Shown: positions 1 through 8,807, numbered from the stretch's first letter. The stretch: DNA of 64,000 nucleotides from Streptomyces sp. NBC_00775 (GCF_036347135.1 NZ_CP108938.1:6882001-6946000), one strand, 5' to 3'. The notes: a model not told the origin generated them from the letters alone. Numbers and translations: made by a program.

Positions 1-1
1 G

Positions 2-745
2 GGCGACATCGCCTTCGAGGACGTCGACTTCGCGTACGGGGACGACGAGGAGGCGTTGAGCGGGGTCTCGCTGAGCATCCCCGCCGGGCAGACCGTCGCC
101 TTCGTCGGCGAGACCGGCGCGGGCAAGTCGACCCTGGTGAAACTGGTCGCCCGGTTCTACGACCCGACGGGCGGGCAGGTCACGGTCGACGGCATGGACC
201 TGCGCGACCTCGACATCACCTCCTACCGCCACCGGCTCGGCGTCGTCCCCCAGGAGGCGTACCTCTTCCAGGGCACGGTCCGCGACGCCATCGCCTACGG
301 CCGCCCCGACGCCACCGACGCCGAGGTGGAGGCCGCGGCCCGCGCGGTCGGCGCGCACGACATGATCGCCACGCTCGACGGCGGCTACCTCCACGAGGTC
401 GCCGAACGCGGCCGCAACCTCTCCGCGGGCCAGCGCCAGCTGATCGCCCTGGCCCGCGCCGAACTCGTCGACCCGGACGTGCTGCTCCTCGACGAGGCGA
501 CGGCGGCCCTGGACCTGGCCACGGAGGCCCTGGTCAACCAGGCCACCGATCGCCTGGCCGGCCGCCGTACGACCCTGGTGGTCGCCCACCGCCTGACGAC
601 GGCCGCCCGTGCGGACCGGGTCGTGGTCATGGACCACGGCCGGGTGGCGGAGGACGGTACGCACGCTGAGCTGATTCAACTCGGGGGAATGTACGCCGAG
701 TTGTGGCGCACGTTCATCGGGGAGCCGGTCAGCTCCGCTGTCTGA
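2..745 (+). CDS. ABC exporter ATP-binding domain, C-terminal part (5' end outside window)
   Basis: The reading frame is already open at base 2, so only the last 247 residues are present. They form a complete nucleotide-binding domain of the MsbA/multidrug exporter type. Visible motifs are the Walker A GETGAGKS, the Q-loop region VVPQEAYLF, the signature LSAGQRQ, the Walker B VLLLDEATAALD and the H-loop VVAHRL. In this family the domain is fused to an N-terminal six-helix membrane domain and powers substrate export by ATP hydrolysis at the cytoplasmic membrane. The membrane half would lie upstream of the window. The substrate cannot be told. It converges on the secreted-protein gene that follows, with 29 bases between the two stop codons and no clear terminator hairpin. 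Confidence 0.93.
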   Translation, partial: GDIAFEDVDFAYGDDEEALSGVSLSIPAGQTVAFVGETGAGKSTLVKLVARFYDPTGGQVTVDGMDLRDLDITSYRHRLGVVPQEAYLFQGTVRDAIAYGRPDATDAEVEAAARAVGAHDMIATLDGGYLHEVAERGRNLSAGQRQLIALARAELVDPDVLLLDEATAALDLATEALVNQATDRLAGRRTTLVVAHRLTTAARADRVVVMDHGRVAEDGTHAELIQLGGMYAELWRTFIGEPVSSAV

Positions 746-774
746 TCGGCTCTTCGACGTGATCTTCCGCTCGG

Positions 775-1251
775 TCAGCTTTTCTGCTTGATGTCGGAGA
801 TCTTCTTCGTCGCGAGATCCGACTGCACCGTCAGATAGGTGTACGTCGGATGCTTCGCGGAGCCCCAGGTCAGGCGGACCGTCGACCAGGTGTGGCCCAT
901 GCCGCTGTCGCCTGCCGTCACCTTCCAGGCGCGCGGCACGTCCTGGGCGCGCAGGACGCCGTCGGCGTGCTCGCGGTTCTCCCAGGTGGTCAGGCGCGAG
1001 CGGAGGCCGGAGGTCAGGTAGAACGCGCGCAGCTGGGTGTCGAGGTGGCCGGATCCCGAGTCGGTCACCGCGTCGATGTAGGCGCCGTAGAAGTCGGCCA
1101 CCCGGTCGTAGGCGGGACCGTTGCTCCCGCTGCGGGCCGGTGGCGGGGTGGTGGAGCCGGCGACGGCCGGTACGGAGGCGCCCGCGGTCAGCAGGAGCGC
1201 CGCGGCGACGAGGGCACGACCGGTCGTGCGTGAAGGAATCATGCGTGACAT
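775..1251 (-). CDS. Small secreted protein of unknown function
   Basis: This 158-residue protein begins with a basic N-terminus and a hydrophobic stretch (about residues 12-30) ending in VPAVAGS, which looks like a Sec signal peptide with cleavage near VAG. The mature part has no cysteine, no membrane segment and no motif I recognise; it is rich in Thr, Ser and aromatic residues (DFYGAYIDAV, HPTYTYLTVQ). Such small exported proteins are common in Streptomyces. It is transcribed away from the next small secreted-protein gene, with about 165 bases between them that should hold both promoters. Function is unknown. I am confident that it is coding because of the signal peptide and codon bias. Confidence 0.75.
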   Translation of the reverse strand: MSRMIPSRTTGRALVAAALLLTAGASVPAVAGSTTPPPARSGSNGPAYDRVADFYGAYIDAVTDSGSGHLDTQLRAFYLTSGLRSRLTTWENREHADGVLRAQDVPRAWKVTAGDSGMGHTWSTVRLTWGSAKHPTYTYLTVQSDLATKKISDIKQKS

Positions 1252-1416
1252 GGACTACCGCCTTTCCCTTTCTGACCAGTTGGACACCGGATAAACGGGT
1301 GAGGTTGCCCCAAACCCGAGGAAAACCTCTCCTGGGTGAGTCCCGGGGCGCGCAACCATCCGGTGTACGTCGTGCGTCCGTACACCAGTACGCTGATTGC
1401 TGCGGGAGGGACGACA

Positions 1417-1806
1417 GTGGACAGTGGTGCGATACGCCGATGGTTGGCGCTCGGTGTGACCGTGCTGACCGCCTCCGGGCTGCTCGCGCTCGCGAGTCCC
1501 GGCAGCGCGCAGGCGGCCACCTCGTACTGCTCGGGCCGCAAGGTCCGTACGCTGCCCTTCTCGACCGGATCCGTGCAGGTCTTCAAGCGCAGCGGTTACG
1601 TCTGCGCGGTGACCTTCCCCAAGACGCACGGGGTCCGTAAGTCGATGTCCGTCAGCGTGCAGGCGCGCGGCGGCCGGCCGGTGGTCGACAGGGGGCAGTT
1701 CGCGCACCACGCGGGCCCGGTGACCGTGCACGTGGGCCACCGCTGCGTCCGGATCAAGGGCTCGGTCGGCTCGGGTTCGGTGGACTCGGGCTGGATCCTC
1801 TGCTGA
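1417..1806 (+). CDS. Small secreted cysteine-containing protein, function unknown
   Basis: The start is placed at a GTG (1417) that has GGGAGGG six bases upstream; an upstream in-frame extension lacks a ribosome site. The 129-residue product has a signal peptide with cleavage expected after GSAQA. The mature chain has four cysteines (YCSG, YVCAV, HRCVR and the C-terminal ILC), which would allow two disulphides in an exported fold, and many basic residues. It has no enzyme motif that I recognise. It is a single gene between a divergent secreted-protein gene and the S37 peptidase, so this stretch groups several exported products. Function unknown. Confidence 0.75.
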   Translation: MDSGAIRRWLALGVTVLTASGLLALASPGSAQAATSYCSGRKVRTLPFSTGSVQVFKRSGYVCAVTFPKTHGVRKSMSVSVQARGGRPVVDRGQFAHHAGPVTVHVGHRCVRIKGSVGSGSVDSGWILC

Positions 1807-1874
1807 GCCGGCGGGACCGAGGCTGAGCCGGCGGGACCGGGTCGCCGCCCGGCCGGTTTCTCAGGTACCTCACC

Positions 1875-1909
1875 GCAAACCCACAGGTTTGCTCAAACAC
1901 CCCTGGTGT
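1875..1909 (+). promoter_or_regulatory. Two short inverted repeats upstream of the S37 peptidase gene
   Basis: GCAAACC and GGTTTGC (1875-1881 and 1886-1892) are separated by four bases, and ACACC/GGTGT follows at 1897-1909. They sit 60-90 bases upstream of the peptidase start in an otherwise empty gap, where an operator or transcript leader would be expected. Assignment is by position and symmetry only. Confidence 0.3.
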
Positions 1910-1967
1910 CACGGGAGTTGCTCCGCTAGGTTCCGGCGGACATCTGCGTATTCCCAGGGGAGGGTGC

Positions 1968-3416
1968 ATGCGCAAGCCGCTCAGATGGCTGCTGGCGCTC
2001 ACGGTGCTCATAGGCACACTGAGCACGGCCGGGGCGGCCACCGCCGCCCAGCCGGAGGCCACGGGTACCACGGCTTCCACCGACGTCGACATCAAGGACC
2101 GGCTCCTCGCGATACCGGGCATGAGCCTGGTCCAGGAGAAGCCGTACACCGGCTACCGGTTCTTCGTCCTCAACTACACCCAGCCGATCGACCACCGGCA
2201 CCCGTCCAAGGGCACGTTCCAGCAGCGGATCACCGTGCTGCACAAGGACACCTCGCGCCCGACGGTCTTCTACACCAGCGGCTACAGCGTCTCCACGAAC
2301 CCCGGCCGCCGCGAGCCGACCCAGATCGTGGACGGCAACCAGGTCGCGATGGAGTACCGCTTCTTCACTCCGTCCCGGCCCGACCCGGCCGACTGGTCCA
2401 AGCTCGACATCTGGCAGGCGGCGAGCGACCAGCACCGTATCTTCGAGGCCCTCAAGCCGATCTACGGCCAGAAGTGGCTGTCCACGGGCGGCTCCAAGGG
2501 CGGCATGACCGCCACCTACTACGAGCGCTTCTACCCGCGTGACATGGACGGCGTCGTCGCGTACGTCGCCCCCAACGACGTGGTGAACGACGAGGACTCG
2601 GCGTACGACCGCTTCTTCACGACCGTCGGCACCAAGGAGTGCCGCGACAAGCTGAACGCCGTGCAGCGCGAGGCGCTGGTGCGCCGCGAACCGCTGGAGA
2701 AGAAGTACGAGGCGTACGCGGCCGACAACGGCTTCACGTTCACCACGGTCGGCAGCCTCGACAAGGCGTACGAGGCGGTCGTGCTCGACTACGTGTGGGG
2801 CTTCTGGCAGTACAGCCTGCTCTCGGACTGCGATGCGATCCCGGCGGACGCGGCGACCGCGAGCGACCAGGACATCTGGGACTCGGTGGACACCATCTCC
2901 GGCTTCTCCGCCTACACCGACCAGGGCCTGGAGCCGTACACGCCGTACTACTACCAGGCGGCCACCCAACTGGGCGCGCCGACGATCCACTTCCCGTACA
3001 TCGAGAAGCAGTACGTCCGCTACGGCTACCAGCCGCCGCGGAACTTCGTACCGAGCTCGATTCCGACGCGGTGGCAGCCGGGTGTGATGCGTGACGTGGA
3101 CTCCTGGGTCCGCCACCACGCCCACCACATGCTGTACGTCTACGGCCAGAACGACCCGTGGGGCGCGGAGCGCTTCCGCCTCGGCTCGGGGGCGCGCGAC
3201 TCGTACGTCTTCACGGCGCCGGGCCTGAACCACGGCGCCAATGTCGCGGGACTCGTCGCCGATGAGAAGGCGCTGGCTACGGCGCGGATTCTGGAGTGGG
3301 CGGGGGTTGCATCGTCCGCGGTCAAGTCGGACCCGTCGGCGGCGAAGCCGTTGGCGAAGTTCGACGCCAAGTTGGATGTGCGGGACGTGGAGCGGGAGCC
3401 GGGGTTGCGTCCGTAG
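1968..3416 (+). CDS. Secreted S37-family tripeptidyl/prolyl aminopeptidase
   Basis: This 482-residue serine peptidase of the PS-10/S37 family (Peptidase_S37) removes peptides, often tripeptides or proline-containing ones, from the N-termini of extracellular proteins. It has a signal peptide (residues 1-27, ending GAATAA). The nucleophile motif GGSKGGM places the Ser near residue 176. A candidate acid lies in YGQNDPWG and a candidate His in GLNHGAN near the C-terminus, in the order expected for an alpha/beta hydrolase. Length agrees with the family. The ATG is preceded by GGGGAGGG. In Streptomyces such enzymes mature secreted proteases and transglutaminase or scavenge peptides. It is monocistronic and converges on the large WD40 gene, with 9 bases between the two stop codons. 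Confidence 0.9.
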   Translation: MRKPLRWLLALTVLIGTLSTAGAATAAQPEATGTTASTDVDIKDRLLAIPGMSLVQEKPYTGYRFFVLNYTQPIDHRHPSKGTFQQRITVLHKDTSRPTVFYTSGYSVSTNPGRREPTQIVDGNQVAMEYRFFTPSRPDPADWSKLDIWQAASDQHRIFEALKPIYGQKWLSTGGSKGGMTATYYERFYPRDMDGVVAYVAPNDVVNDEDSAYDRFFTTVGTKECRDKLNAVQREALVRREPLEKKYEAYAADNGFTFTTVGSLDKAYEAVVLDYVWGFWQYSLLSDCDAIPADAATASDQDIWDSVDTISGFSAYTDQGLEPYTPYYYQAATQLGAPTIHFPYIEKQYVRYGYQPPRNFVPSSIPTRWQPGVMRDVDSWVRHHAHHMLYVYGQNDPWGAERFRLGSGARDSYVFTAPGLNHGANVAGLVADEKALATARILEWAGVASSAVKSDPSAAKPLAKFDAKLDVRDVEREPGLRP

Positions 3417-3425
3417 CGCTGAACA

Positions 3426-6400
3426 TCAGCGTGACGGGCACACGTGGCCCACCGACTGGCCCCGCAGGTACGCCGTTCGTTCCGGCGGGGTCAGATCGCG
3501 GTTGACGGTATGGCACAACTTCTGGATCGCTGAGGCCGGTTTGGGGAGTACGGCGTTCCACAGCCTCACGGTGTGGTCGGCGCTGCCGGTGGCGAGGGTG
3601 CGGCCGTCCGGGCTGAACGCCACCGCATACACCCAGTCGGTGTGCCCGAGCATGGTCCTCTGTGGTTCACCGGTGTCCGCATTCCACAGCCTCACGGTGG
3701 AGTCCTGGCTGCCGGTGGCGAGGGTGTGGCCGTCGGGGCTGAACGCCACGTCAGATACCTGGTCGGTGTGGCCGGTCAGGGTTGTGCGGGTCTTGCCGGT
3801 GGATATGTCCCACAGTCGCACGGTGTAGTCGTCGCTGCCGGTGGCGAGGGTGTGGCCGTCGGGGCTGTAAGCCACCGCCTGCACGGCGTTGGTGTGGCCG
3901 GTCAGGGTGGTGCGGGTCTTGCCGGTGGATATGTCCCACAGTCGCACAGTGTTGTCGGCGCTGCCGGTGGCGAGGGTGTGGCCGTCGGGGCTGAACGCCG
4001 CCGACCACACCTCGTCGGCGTGGCCGGTCAAGGTTGCGCGGACCTTCCCGGTGGTCACGTCCCACAGTCGCACGGTCTTGTCGGCGCTGGCGGTGGCGAG
4101 GGTGTGGCCGTCCGGGCTGAACACTGCCGAATACACCTGGTCGGTGTGGCCGGTCAGGGTGGTGCGGGTCTTACCGGTGGATATGTCCCACAGTCGCACG
4201 GTGTAGTCGGCGCTGGCGGTGGCGAGGGTGTGGCCGTCGGGGCTGAACGCCGCCGACCACACCCAGTTGGTGTGGCCGGTCAGGGTTGTTCGGGGCTTCC
4301 CGGTGGTCACGTCCCACAGTCGCACGGTGTTGTCGGCGCTGCCGGCGGCGAGTGTGCGGCCGTCGGGGCTGTATGCCACGGAAAACACCTGGTCGTGCCC
4401 CGCCAGGGTGGCGCGAATCGCGTCGGTGGTCACATTCCACAGCCTCGCGGTACGGTCGGCGCTGCCGGTGGCGAGGGTGTGGCCGTCGGGGCTGAACGCC
4501 GCCGACCACACCTCGTCGGTGTGCCCCATCAGGGTGGTGCGGATCGCACCGGTGGTCACGTCCCACAGTCGCACGGTGTGATCAGTGCTGGCGGTGGCGA
4601 GTGTGTGACCGTCCGGGCTGAACGCCACCGACTCCACCGAATTGGCATGTCCACTCAGGACTGTGCGGGTCTTTCCGGTGGCCACGTCCCACAACCGCGC
4701 CTGGTAGTCCCAACTGCCGGTGGCGAGGGTGTGGCCGTCGGGGCTGAAAGCCACCGAACTCACCGAGTCGGTGTGGCCGGTCAGGGTGGTACGGGTCTTT
4801 CCAGTCGTCGGGTCCCACAGTCGTGCGGTGTGGTCGGAGCTGCCGGTGGCGAGGGTGTGGCCGTCGGGGCTGAATGCCACCGAACTCACCGAGTCGGTGT
4901 GGCCGGTCAGGGTGGTACGGGTCTTTCCAGTCGTCGGGTCCCACAGTCGTGCGGTGCGGTCGGAGCTGCCGGTGGCGAGGGTGCGGCCGTCCGGGCTGAA
5001 TGCCACCGAACTCACCCAGTCGGTGTGGCCGGTCAGGGTTGTGCGGGTTTTTCCGGTGGTCACGTCCCACAGTCGCACGGTGTGGTCGTCGCTGCCGGTG
5101 GCGAGGGTGTGGCCGTCGGGGCTGAACGCCACTGCCTCCACGGCGTTGGTGTGGCCGGTCAGGGTTGTGCGGGTTTTTCCGGTGGTCACGTCCCACAGTC
5201 GCACGGTGCGGTCGCCGCTGCCGGTAGCGAGGGTGTGGCCGTCGGGGCTGAACGCCACCGAACTCACCGAGTAGGCGTGACCCGTCAGGCGCCGATGAAG
5301 TGGGAGGCCTGCGACGGTTTGCAGGATCGCCTTGGATTCGGGAGTGGGGCTGGTGCGGTATGCCTGGACGGCCAGCAATGAGGCGAGTTCGGGGTTCGTC
5401 GTGATGAGCGTGTAGGACTGGGCGGCCAGCTGCCGCGACAGCGCCGCCTGCCTCTCACCGCGAGCCGTCCGCCACTGCCAGACGGCACCCGCTCCGGCCA
5501 GGAGCGCGAGCACCAACAGCGAAGCGAGGACCGCGATCACGCGCCTGCTGCGCCGAGCGGCAGCCTGCTGGCGCTCCTTGCTCGCAGCGAGAAACGCCGC
5601 GATGTCGGCCGGCAGCCGCCGTTTCCGTGACCACTCGATGCCTTCCGCGAGTGCCGATCCGCCGAGCAGGTCTCCCGGCTGCTTCTCCTCGGCCCAGCGG
5701 GCACGTCGTCCGTGGGTGTGGTTGAGCCATTCATGGAAACGGTGGTCCTGGTCGACCCACTTGCGCAGTGCGCCCCAGTCACGGATGAGTGCCTCATGAA
5801 TCAGCTCGGCCACCGGTTCCCCGGGAGGGGCGTCGGGGTTTTGGGGCGTGCCAAGCGTCTGGGTGGTGATGATGCGATGGCGCGCGAGGGCGGCGATGAC
5901 GTCGTCGACGGCCGTCTTCTCACCGCCGGGACCGCTGGGGCCGCCCGGACTGGCTGCCAGGTCGCGCAGTTCGTCCAAGGGAACCTGCGCCCGGACGGCG
6001 GTGATGTGGTGGCTGGGGTCGGCGGGGTGCACCAGGGAGGTCAGCGTCCGCCGGGCGATGAGCCGTTGCTCCTCGGACAGCTCGCCGAGGGCACTGTCGC
6101 ACCACGTGGTCACGCTCCCGCTGACCGCTCCGATGCGCCGGTACGCCTCATGCGTGAGGTACCCGTCCTTCCGCCGGAGCCACAGCTGGCTGAGCGTCAT
6201 CTCCAGCAGGGGCAGCACGGTGACGGGCGCCTGGCCGGTGAGGGCCGCTTCGGGGGTGATGGCCAGGACGTCGTTGATGATCTGCTCGGGCAGCCCGGGC
6301 TGGAAGCGGAGGCCCACGTCCTGGGCGGGCAGGGTGATGATGTCGTGCAGGTCCTGCTGGCTCAGGGTGCCCGGTACGTTGAGGAGTCCTGGCATCGCGG

Positions 6401-7601
6401 CTTCCAGCAACCTGGGTGCCAGGGCGGCCAGTTGGGGATAGAAGTCGTCGCGCATGACCATGATCACGCTGAGCTTGGTGTAGACGTCGGTGACCGTGGT
6501 GATCTCGTCGATCACGGCCAGGAGGTCCCGCAGCCGGCCGTCGGTGCCCTGCACCAGGAGCTCTTCGAACTGGTCGATGACCAGCAGGACGCGCTGGTAG
6601 TCGCCCTCTCCGCCCAGCCTGCGGTTGACCGCTGTCGTGATTCCGTCACTCGTCGCCCCGGGCAGTCCGGCACGCTCGATCTCGGCGAGCAGATCCTGCC
6701 TCGGCCGGGCCACCACGGGCAGCCACCGGTCACTGCCCGGCAGTTCCCCCGCCGCCAGCGCGCACAGCACACCCGCCTGGATCAGGGACGACTTCCCCGA
6801 CCCGGACGGCCCGAGCAGCACCGTCAGCTGCCGCTGCTGGGCCAGGTTCGCCATGACCTGCCGTACCGCGTCCTTCCGCCCTTCGAACCACCGGGCATGC
6901 TCAGCCGTGAACGGCTCCAGCCCCCGGTAGGGACACACCTCCCGCGCGGCCAGCTCCGGCATGATCTGCCGCAGGACCTGCGTCGGAGTGACGTACGCGA
7001 TGTCCTGCCCTTTCCCGTACTGATCAGGGGCGGTGATCTCGGTCAGCATGCCGATGACCAGGCCGGTCACCTCATCGAGGACAGGCCCGCCACTGAACCC
7101 GGTGGTGAGGTCGTTCGCGGCGGTCAGCTGCAGATGCGCGCCTCTGCCCTGTGAGCCCGGCAGCAGATCCCCGGCCACCCCGAAGCCGAAGTGGCCGCCC
7201 GGCGGAGCCTGCGCGGGGAACCCGAACGACCGCACCTCGTGACCCCGGCAGCCCTCCGCGGAGCCCAGCGGCAGCGCCCTCATGCCCGCCGGCGTACCGC
7301 TCAACCGGATGAAGGCCACGTCCTCGTCCTCAGGGGCCCGCCACTGATCGCCGTTCAGGACCTGCCCTTCCACCCCTTCCACCCCTTCCACCCCGTCCGC
7401 ACGGTCCGCATGGGGGAAGGCCAGCCCTACCCGCTCGCCGGGCCCACCCCCCGCCGCCAGGACGACGTGCGCGCAGGTGACCAGGACGTCCTCGGCCACC
7501 AGGAAGCCGGCGCCGGCCACTCTCCCGTCCGGTCCGAGGAGCTGGGCCACCGCCGGGGGCAGTTCCGTCTCTGCGCTGTCCACGCTGTCCGCGCTGTCCA
7601 C
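3426..7601 (-). CDS. Trypsin-like protease / STAND NTPase / WD40 repeat protein
   Basis: This 1391-residue protein has four parts. Residues 30-215 form a trypsin-like protease domain with a complete triad: His45 (TCAHVV), Asp94 (EDVAFIRL) and Ser170 (GFSGGPV). Residues 223-650 form a STAND-type NTPase of the nSTAND1 kind, opening with CPYRGLEPF, with Walker A GPSGSGKSS (264-272) and Walker B VLLVIDQFEEL (338-348). Residues 687-709 are a strongly hydrophobic single helix. Residues 774-1361 are fourteen WD40 repeats of 42 residues (GHT...FSPDGHTLATGS...VRLWD), enough for two seven-bladed propellers. The GTG start lies four bases after the stop of the Trypco1 gene, so the two are probably co-translated. 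The family is known from bacterial conflict and signalling systems in which the WD40 part senses, the NTPase switches and the protease acts as effector. That role is inferred here. Confidence 0.93.
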   Translation of the reverse strand: MDSADSVDSAETELPPAVAQLLGPDGRVAGAGFLVAEDVLVTCAHVVLAAGGGPGERVGLAFPHADRADGVEGVEGVEGQVLNGDQWRAPEDEDVAFIRLSGTPAGMRALPLGSAEGCRGHEVRSFGFPAQAPPGGHFGFGVAGDLLPGSQGRGAHLQLTAANDLTTGFSGGPVLDEVTGLVIGMLTEITAPDQYGKGQDIAYVTPTQVLRQIMPELAAREVCPYRGLEPFTAEHARWFEGRKDAVRQVMANLAQQRQLTVLLGPSGSGKSSLIQAGVLCALAAGELPGSDRWLPVVARPRQDLLAEIERAGLPGATSDGITTAVNRRLGGEGDYQRVLLVIDQFEELLVQGTDGRLRDLLAVIDEITTVTDVYTKLSVIMVMRDDFYPQLAALAPRLLEAAMPGLLNVPGTLSQQDLHDIITLPAQDVGLRFQPGLPEQIINDVLAITPEAALTGQAPVTVLPLLEMTLSQLWLRRKDGYLTHEAYRRIGAVSGSVTTWCDSALGELSEEQRLIARRTLTSLVHPADPSHHITAVRAQVPLDELRDLAASPGGPSGPGGEKTAVDDVIAALARHRIITTQTLGTPQNPDAPPGEPVAELIHEALIRDWGALRKWVDQDHRFHEWLNHTHGRRARWAEEKQPGDLLGGSALAEGIEWSRKRRLPADIAAFLAASKERQQAAARRSRRVIAVLASLLVLALLAGAGAVWQWRTARGERQAALSRQLAAQSYTLITTNPELASLLAVQAYRTSPTPESKAILQTVAGLPLHRRLTGHAYSVSSVAFSPDGHTLATGSGDRTVRLWDVTTGKTRTTLTGHTNAVEAVAFSPDGHTLATGSDDHTVRLWDVTTGKTRTTLTGHTDWVSSVAFSPDGRTLATGSSDRTARLWDPTTGKTRTTLTGHTDSVSSVAFSPDGHTLATGSSDHTARLWDPTTGKTRTTLTGHTDSVSSVAFSPDGHTLATGSWDYQARLWDVATGKTRTVLSGHANSVESVAFSPDGHTLATASTDHTVRLWDVTTGAIRTTLMGHTDEVWSAAFSPDGHTLATGSADRTARLWNVTTDAIRATLAGHDQVFSVAYSPDGRTLAAGSADNTVRLWDVTTGKPRTTLTGHTNWVWSAAFSPDGHTLATASADYTVRLWDISTGKTRTTLTGHTDQVYSAVFSPDGHTLATASADKTVRLWDVTTGKVRATLTGHADEVWSAAFSPDGHTLATGSADNTVRLWDISTGKTRTTLTGHTNAVQAVAYSPDGHTLATGSDDYTVRLWDISTGKTRTTLTGHTDQVSDVAFSPDGHTLATGSQDSTVRLWNADTGEPQRTMLGHTDWVYAVAFSPDGRTLATGSADHTVRLWNAVLPKPASAIQKLCHTVNRDLTPPERTAYLRGQSVGHVCPSR
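3519..5282 (-). repeat. Fourteen tandem 126-bp units encoding WD40 blades
   Basis: The 3' part of the gene consists of fourteen head-to-tail units of 126 bases, one of them (the eighth blade) three bases shorter. Several units are nearly identical at DNA level: the stretches around 4771-4850 and 4897-4976 match almost base for base. The changes concentrate at the loop positions before the first strand (GHTDxV, GHTNxV) and at the residue pairs in GSxDxT. Because the unit is a multiple of three and GC-rich, the opposite strand also stays open for about 600 codons; that frame is not a gene. Confidence 0.95.
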
Positions 7602-7605
7602 GGGA

Positions 7606-7956
7606 TCAGCCCGAACCCTCGGCCGACTGAGCCGGGTGACCGGAGCCGTCCTTCTTCCACGACACCGTCACCCGCAGATGACCCGTGGCCGCGCTCTTGG
7701 TGATCACGGCTCCGGCCTCGACCGCGAGGTCGACGCCGAACTCGACCACGATCTCGTCGGGGCGAGCCTTGCGCAGCTGGTCGAGCGTGGCGCGGGCCGT
7801 TTCCGTGATCGGCTCCAGGGCCGCTTGCAGAGTCCCCGGCAGTTCGTGAACGGCATCGCTGATGCGGCCGGCCTTCACCGGCCCTTCGAGCCCAGCGGGT
7901 GCCTCGACCAGTACGCAGCCCCCACCGTCCAGCGGAATCCGAGTCAGAGGTGCCAC
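7606..7956 (-). CDS. Trypco1 (CU044_2847-type) small protein, partner of the protease-NTPase
   Basis: The start is set at a GTG (7956) with GGAGGA six bases upstream, giving 116 residues that begin APLTRIPLDGGGCVLVE. This matches my recollection of the trypsin-co-occurring domain 1 family (also called CU044_2847 family): a short beta-rich start, a middle helix (AALEPITETARATLDQL), then a DEIVVEFGVDLAVEAGAVI segment and a final VTVSW strand. Members are usually encoded next to trypsin-like/STAND proteins, as here, where only four bases separate the two genes. The biochemical role is not established; a regulator, substrate or adaptor of the protease are options. There is no signal peptide or membrane helix. 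The tail is Gly/Ser-rich and may be disordered. Confidence 0.82.
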   Translation of the reverse strand: MAPLTRIPLDGGGCVLVEAPAGLEGPVKAGRISDAVHELPGTLQAALEPITETARATLDQLRKARPDEIVVEFGVDLAVEAGAVITKSAATGHLRVTVSWKKDGSGHPAQSAEGSG

Positions 7957-8051
7957 AACGCTTCCTCCGTCTCTCTCACACTCACGCCCAGGGATCTCCG
8001 CCAGAATCCGCGCCCCTGGCATATGCCGCACCTAGAGGTAGGCCATCCGCG

Positions 8052-8696
8052 TCACACGGGCCGGGCGCAGCCCACCGGTTTTGTGCCGCCCAGCTGGACG
8101 TACAGGGCCGTGGAGGCCGGGCACTTCGACCGGGCGGTGACCGCGGAGGTCACCTTGTACTCCGGGGGCTTCTTGCCCTTGCCGTCGCACGCCGTCTCGC
8201 GGACCTGGCCTCCGCCCGAGCCGTAGACGCAGTCGCCCACGATGGTGCGGGGGCCCCCGCCGCCGCCCGGGTCGCCGGGGTGCGGGGGTTCGAGCTTGCG
8301 CATGCAGGCGTAGCCCTGCGGGACCGCGCCGTCGCCGTCCTCGTCGGAGGCGGGCCGCGTCTCGCTGATGTGCAGGACGAAGTCCGTGGTCGCGGGGCAG
8401 GACGGGCCGTCGGCCACCTTGCCGTCGTAGCGGGCGGTCACCCGGGCGGCCGCCCGTTCACTGGTGCAGGGCACCTCCGTGAAGCTGGTCGTCCCGAAGG
8501 AGCTGCACTCGTCGACGGCGAGGAACTCCACCCCGTAGCCGGAGGGACGCGTCGACGTCGCGCTCGCGCTCGGCTCACCGTTCCCGGAATCGGAGTCGGA
8601 GCCGGACCAGCGCTGGCACCCGGCGAGCACCACCACGGCGAGCAGCAGCGCGCACACCGCTCCAACGGAACGCCGGCCCAACGCGCCTGCTCGCAT
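8052..8696 (-). CDS. Secreted lipoprotein, function unknown
   Basis: Translation is placed at the ATG at 8696, which has GGGGGAA four bases upstream; a longer in-frame start has no such site. The product of 214 residues has a type II signal peptide with the lipobox LAGC near residue 26, so it should be lipid-anchored on the outer face of the membrane. The mature part starts with a Ser/Asp-rich linker and then has about nine cysteines (for example DECSSF, EVPCTS, PSCPAT, GYACMR, VGDCVYG, SKCPAS, VGCARP), arranged as two similar halves: a Cys-containing strand, then TARYDGKVADGPSCPATTDF against TSAVTARSKCPASTALY. The family is not recognised. It is a single gene between the Trypco1 unit and the hexosaminidase. 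Confidence 0.8.
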   Translation of the reverse strand: MRAGALGRRSVGAVCALLLAVVVLAGCQRWSGSDSDSGNGEPSASATSTRPSGYGVEFLAVDECSSFGTTSFTEVPCTSERAAARVTARYDGKVADGPSCPATTDFVLHISETRPASDEDGDGAVPQGYACMRKLEPPHPGDPGGGGGPRTIVGDCVYGSGGGQVRETACDGKGKKPPEYKVTSAVTARSKCPASTALYVQLGGTKPVGCARPV

Positions 8697-8807
8697 GGCT
8701 TCCCCCCGATACCCCCGCCCAGCGTGACCCGCGACAGCGGGCACACGCCAGACGTGTGGGGTGCTTTGGGCCACTTGGGGGTGGTCCGCCGGGTGTGCGG
8801 CGTACGG

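Noticed and set aside
3573..5381. A plus-strand open frame of about 600 codons across the WD40 region
   Set aside because: It exists only because the opposite-strand repeats are 126 bases long and GC-rich. Its sequence is a monotonous repeat of GVAGQG/HVPQSHG with no independent start site.
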